The notes under the pieces are model-generated. The model was not told the origin of the DNA. It made no database searches and saw only the letters and a program-made list of their open reading frames with translations. From an uncultured Elusimicrobia bacterium (lineage in GTDB: Bacteria > Elusimicrobiota > Elusimicrobia > Elusimicrobiales > UBA9959), in the NCBI GenBank assembly GCA_903867985.1, contig CAIPTO010000074.1, forward strand, positions 1 to 57,522: 57,522 bases of DNA. The letters run 5' to 3'. Shown here in pieces: positions 56,680-57,522 of this stretch. The position numbers and the translations under genes were made by a program. Every line of letters begins with the position of its first letter. The first letter of the stretch is position 1.

Positions 56680-57209
56680 AAAAGCTCTCTTTAGCCTGTT
56701 CCCTCGCGCTTTTCGCGGCCGCCCCGGTGTTTTCCGACCAAGGCTGCATAGAGTTCTCCACCACCACCGTCACTACTACGATTTGCAATCAGTTCGACTG
56801 CAATCAACGCGTAGGCGGGAAATGCGTGCTTTGGTCCTGCGGGAATTCGCAGACCAATACCTATATCGATACAGAAACCAGCGGCTGCTCCAGGGTCGCT
56901 AACTGCGGCAAGAAAGCCGTTTTCGACGCCGGCGAGCCGGCCACCGACCCTGAGACCGACTCCAACGAGATTTGCGACTGGTATCCATGCATGCAGACCA
57001 ACCCCATCACAAAAGTCTGCCTGACCTACCTGTGCGTTTCCAAGCGCGTCTTCCAGACCGTCCGTACCACCTACCCTAACGCTCTGTGCGTTCCCGTTTA
57101 TGCGCCAGTCCTTGTGCCGCCGTCGGCCGGCAATAAACCTGAAAAGCAGCAAAAGAAGGAGCCGCCACCCGCTAAGATCATGCTGCAAACGCCGCCGCCG
57201 CTGAACTGA
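56676..57209 (+). CDS. Cys-rich secreted protein
   Basis: 177 residues. Signal peptide 1-20 (ending V-F-S), then a mature chain of about 110 residues with 12 cysteines spaced in pairs (Q-G-C, T-I-C, F-D-C, G-K-C, W-S-C, S-G-C, A-N-C, E-I-C, Y-P-C, K-V-C, Y-L-C, A-L-C). A Thr-rich start (S-T-T-T-V-T-T-T) and a Pro/Lys tail flank it. The even number points to six disulfides and export to an oxidising compartment. Two similar halves (C-N-Q-F-D-C...W-S-C and C-D-W-Y-P-C...Y-L-C) suggest an internal duplication. No family recognised. Starts by 4-bp overlap with the TPR gene. Confidence 0.7.
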   Translation: MKKLSLACSLALFAAAPVFSDQGCIEFSTTTVTTTICNQFDCNQRVGGKCVLWSCGNSQTNTYIDTETSGCSRVANCGKKAVFDAGEPATDPETDSNEICDWYPCMQTNPITKVCLTYLCVSKRVFQTVRTTYPNALCVPVYAPVLVPPSAGNKPEKQQKKEPPPAKIMLQTPPPLN

Positions 57210-57522
57210 AACCCAAATAATATGACAACATGAATAAGAAACTCCATATCATCACTTTCGGATGACCTTTTGGATTGATTAGACCGGACCCTCTATAAGT
57301 TCCTCAAAACATTGTATTGCTGATCTTATCCGCGAGATGTCGTCGCAGGCGTGGCCACGAAGCGCGGCCCCGCACTGCTCCTTGCCGCTAGGAAGTGGGT
57401 TCGCAGGCTGCCGGCACGCAGCGCGCCGTCAGTTCTGCTCCAAAGGTAGGCTGCATCTTATAAACACCTCCTATGCGCGGCCAGCCGGCCCTCAACAGGG
57501 CCTTGGCCGGGCCGCTCCCGGG
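57210..57522. other. Right-edge stretch, no confident gene
   Basis: A GC-rich hairpin GGCCCT-CAAC-AGGGCC (57487-57502) with a longer GGCCA/TGGCC stem around it lies near the edge. On the - strand AGGAGGTG (57465-57472) precedes an ATG (57456) with a stop at 57388; that frame is also open upstream to the window edge. A second - strand frame (stop near 57290) overlaps it. The pattern could be a frameshifted gene end or a structured RNA. Left unnamed. Confidence 0.2.

Noticed and set aside
57320-57522. 6S RNA on the - strand
   Set aside because: CCTGCGACGACATCTC (about 57335-57350, - strand) resembles the 3' end of 6S RNA, but the pairing 5' half is not in the window and no central bubble can be traced. 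A covariance search on extended sequence would decide.
1-57522. tRNA, rRNA or tmRNA genes
   Set aside because: Looked for GGTTCRA T-arms, CCA ends and rRNA signatures; none found by eye.

Overview
The window (57.5 kb) carries genes almost entirely on the + strand and reads as the chromosome of a Gram-negative (diderm), moderately GC-rich bacterium. Secreted outer-membrane-type proteins, a PorV/PorQ-like barrel beside a giant surface protein with a type IX-like C-terminal sorting domain, a transaldolase/phosphoglucose isomerase fusion, and an RDD/pilin-like fusion fit Elusimicrobiota or a nearby candidate lineage best. This placement is an inference; there is no rRNA or tRNA gene here to confirm it.

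Layout. 0.2-7.8 kb: membrane-anchored CBM48 protein, a 1945-residue kelch/fibronectin surface protein behind a Pho-box-like promoter, and a PorV-like barrel. 8.0-12.8 kb: speD-speE polyamine genes, a DksA-type zinc-finger protein with a basic tail, an RDD membrane protein on the - strand, a class II glutamine amidotransferase and a HEAT-repeat protein. 12.9-21.4 kb: a full Bat aerotolerance-type operon (MoxR, DUF58, BatD-like/DUF4381-like, BatA, fused BatB-BatC, BatD, BatE). 21.5-27.8 kb: central carbon genes (rpiB, fused transaldolase-PGI with an extra C-terminal domain, a pyruvate kinase lacking its C-terminal domain) and rsgA.

27.8-40.1 kb is the most interesting block. Two radical SAM genes lead into an ECF sigma factor. 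Its anti-sigma factor, a Spy/CnrX-like periplasmic protein, an outer-membrane barrel, a 1180-residue PKD/PEBP protein, a PEBP protein, a 562-residue secreted protein and a metallophosphoesterase all sit behind four near-identical promoters (GGAACTTTTTT ... CGGTTTAA, same spacing each time). This looks like a self-contained ECF regulon whose main products share LTxxQ motifs and an apparently undescribed secreted domain.

40.2-45.7 kb: a compact arsenic/organoarsenical operon (arsR, ArsP-like permease, thioredoxin-like protein, DGC zinc protein, arsF, arsG, arsM, arsC, acr3) behind an ArsR-type operator. 45.8-57.5 kb is accessory: a TMTC-like membrane protein, an unknown protein, an FBT-type transporter, a PAS-GGDEF cyclase, a secreted ADP-ribosyltransferase, a two-gene SIR2 island of visibly lower GC, a frameshifted IS30-family element, a TPR protein and a Cys-rich secreted protein.

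Two patterns recur across the window. First, several start codons lie 6-12 nt after a -10 hexamer with no Shine-Dalgarno, suggesting leaderless mRNAs. Second, many intergenic gaps are filled with degenerate short tandem repeats, in several families, that lie directly upstream of start codons, even inside operons.
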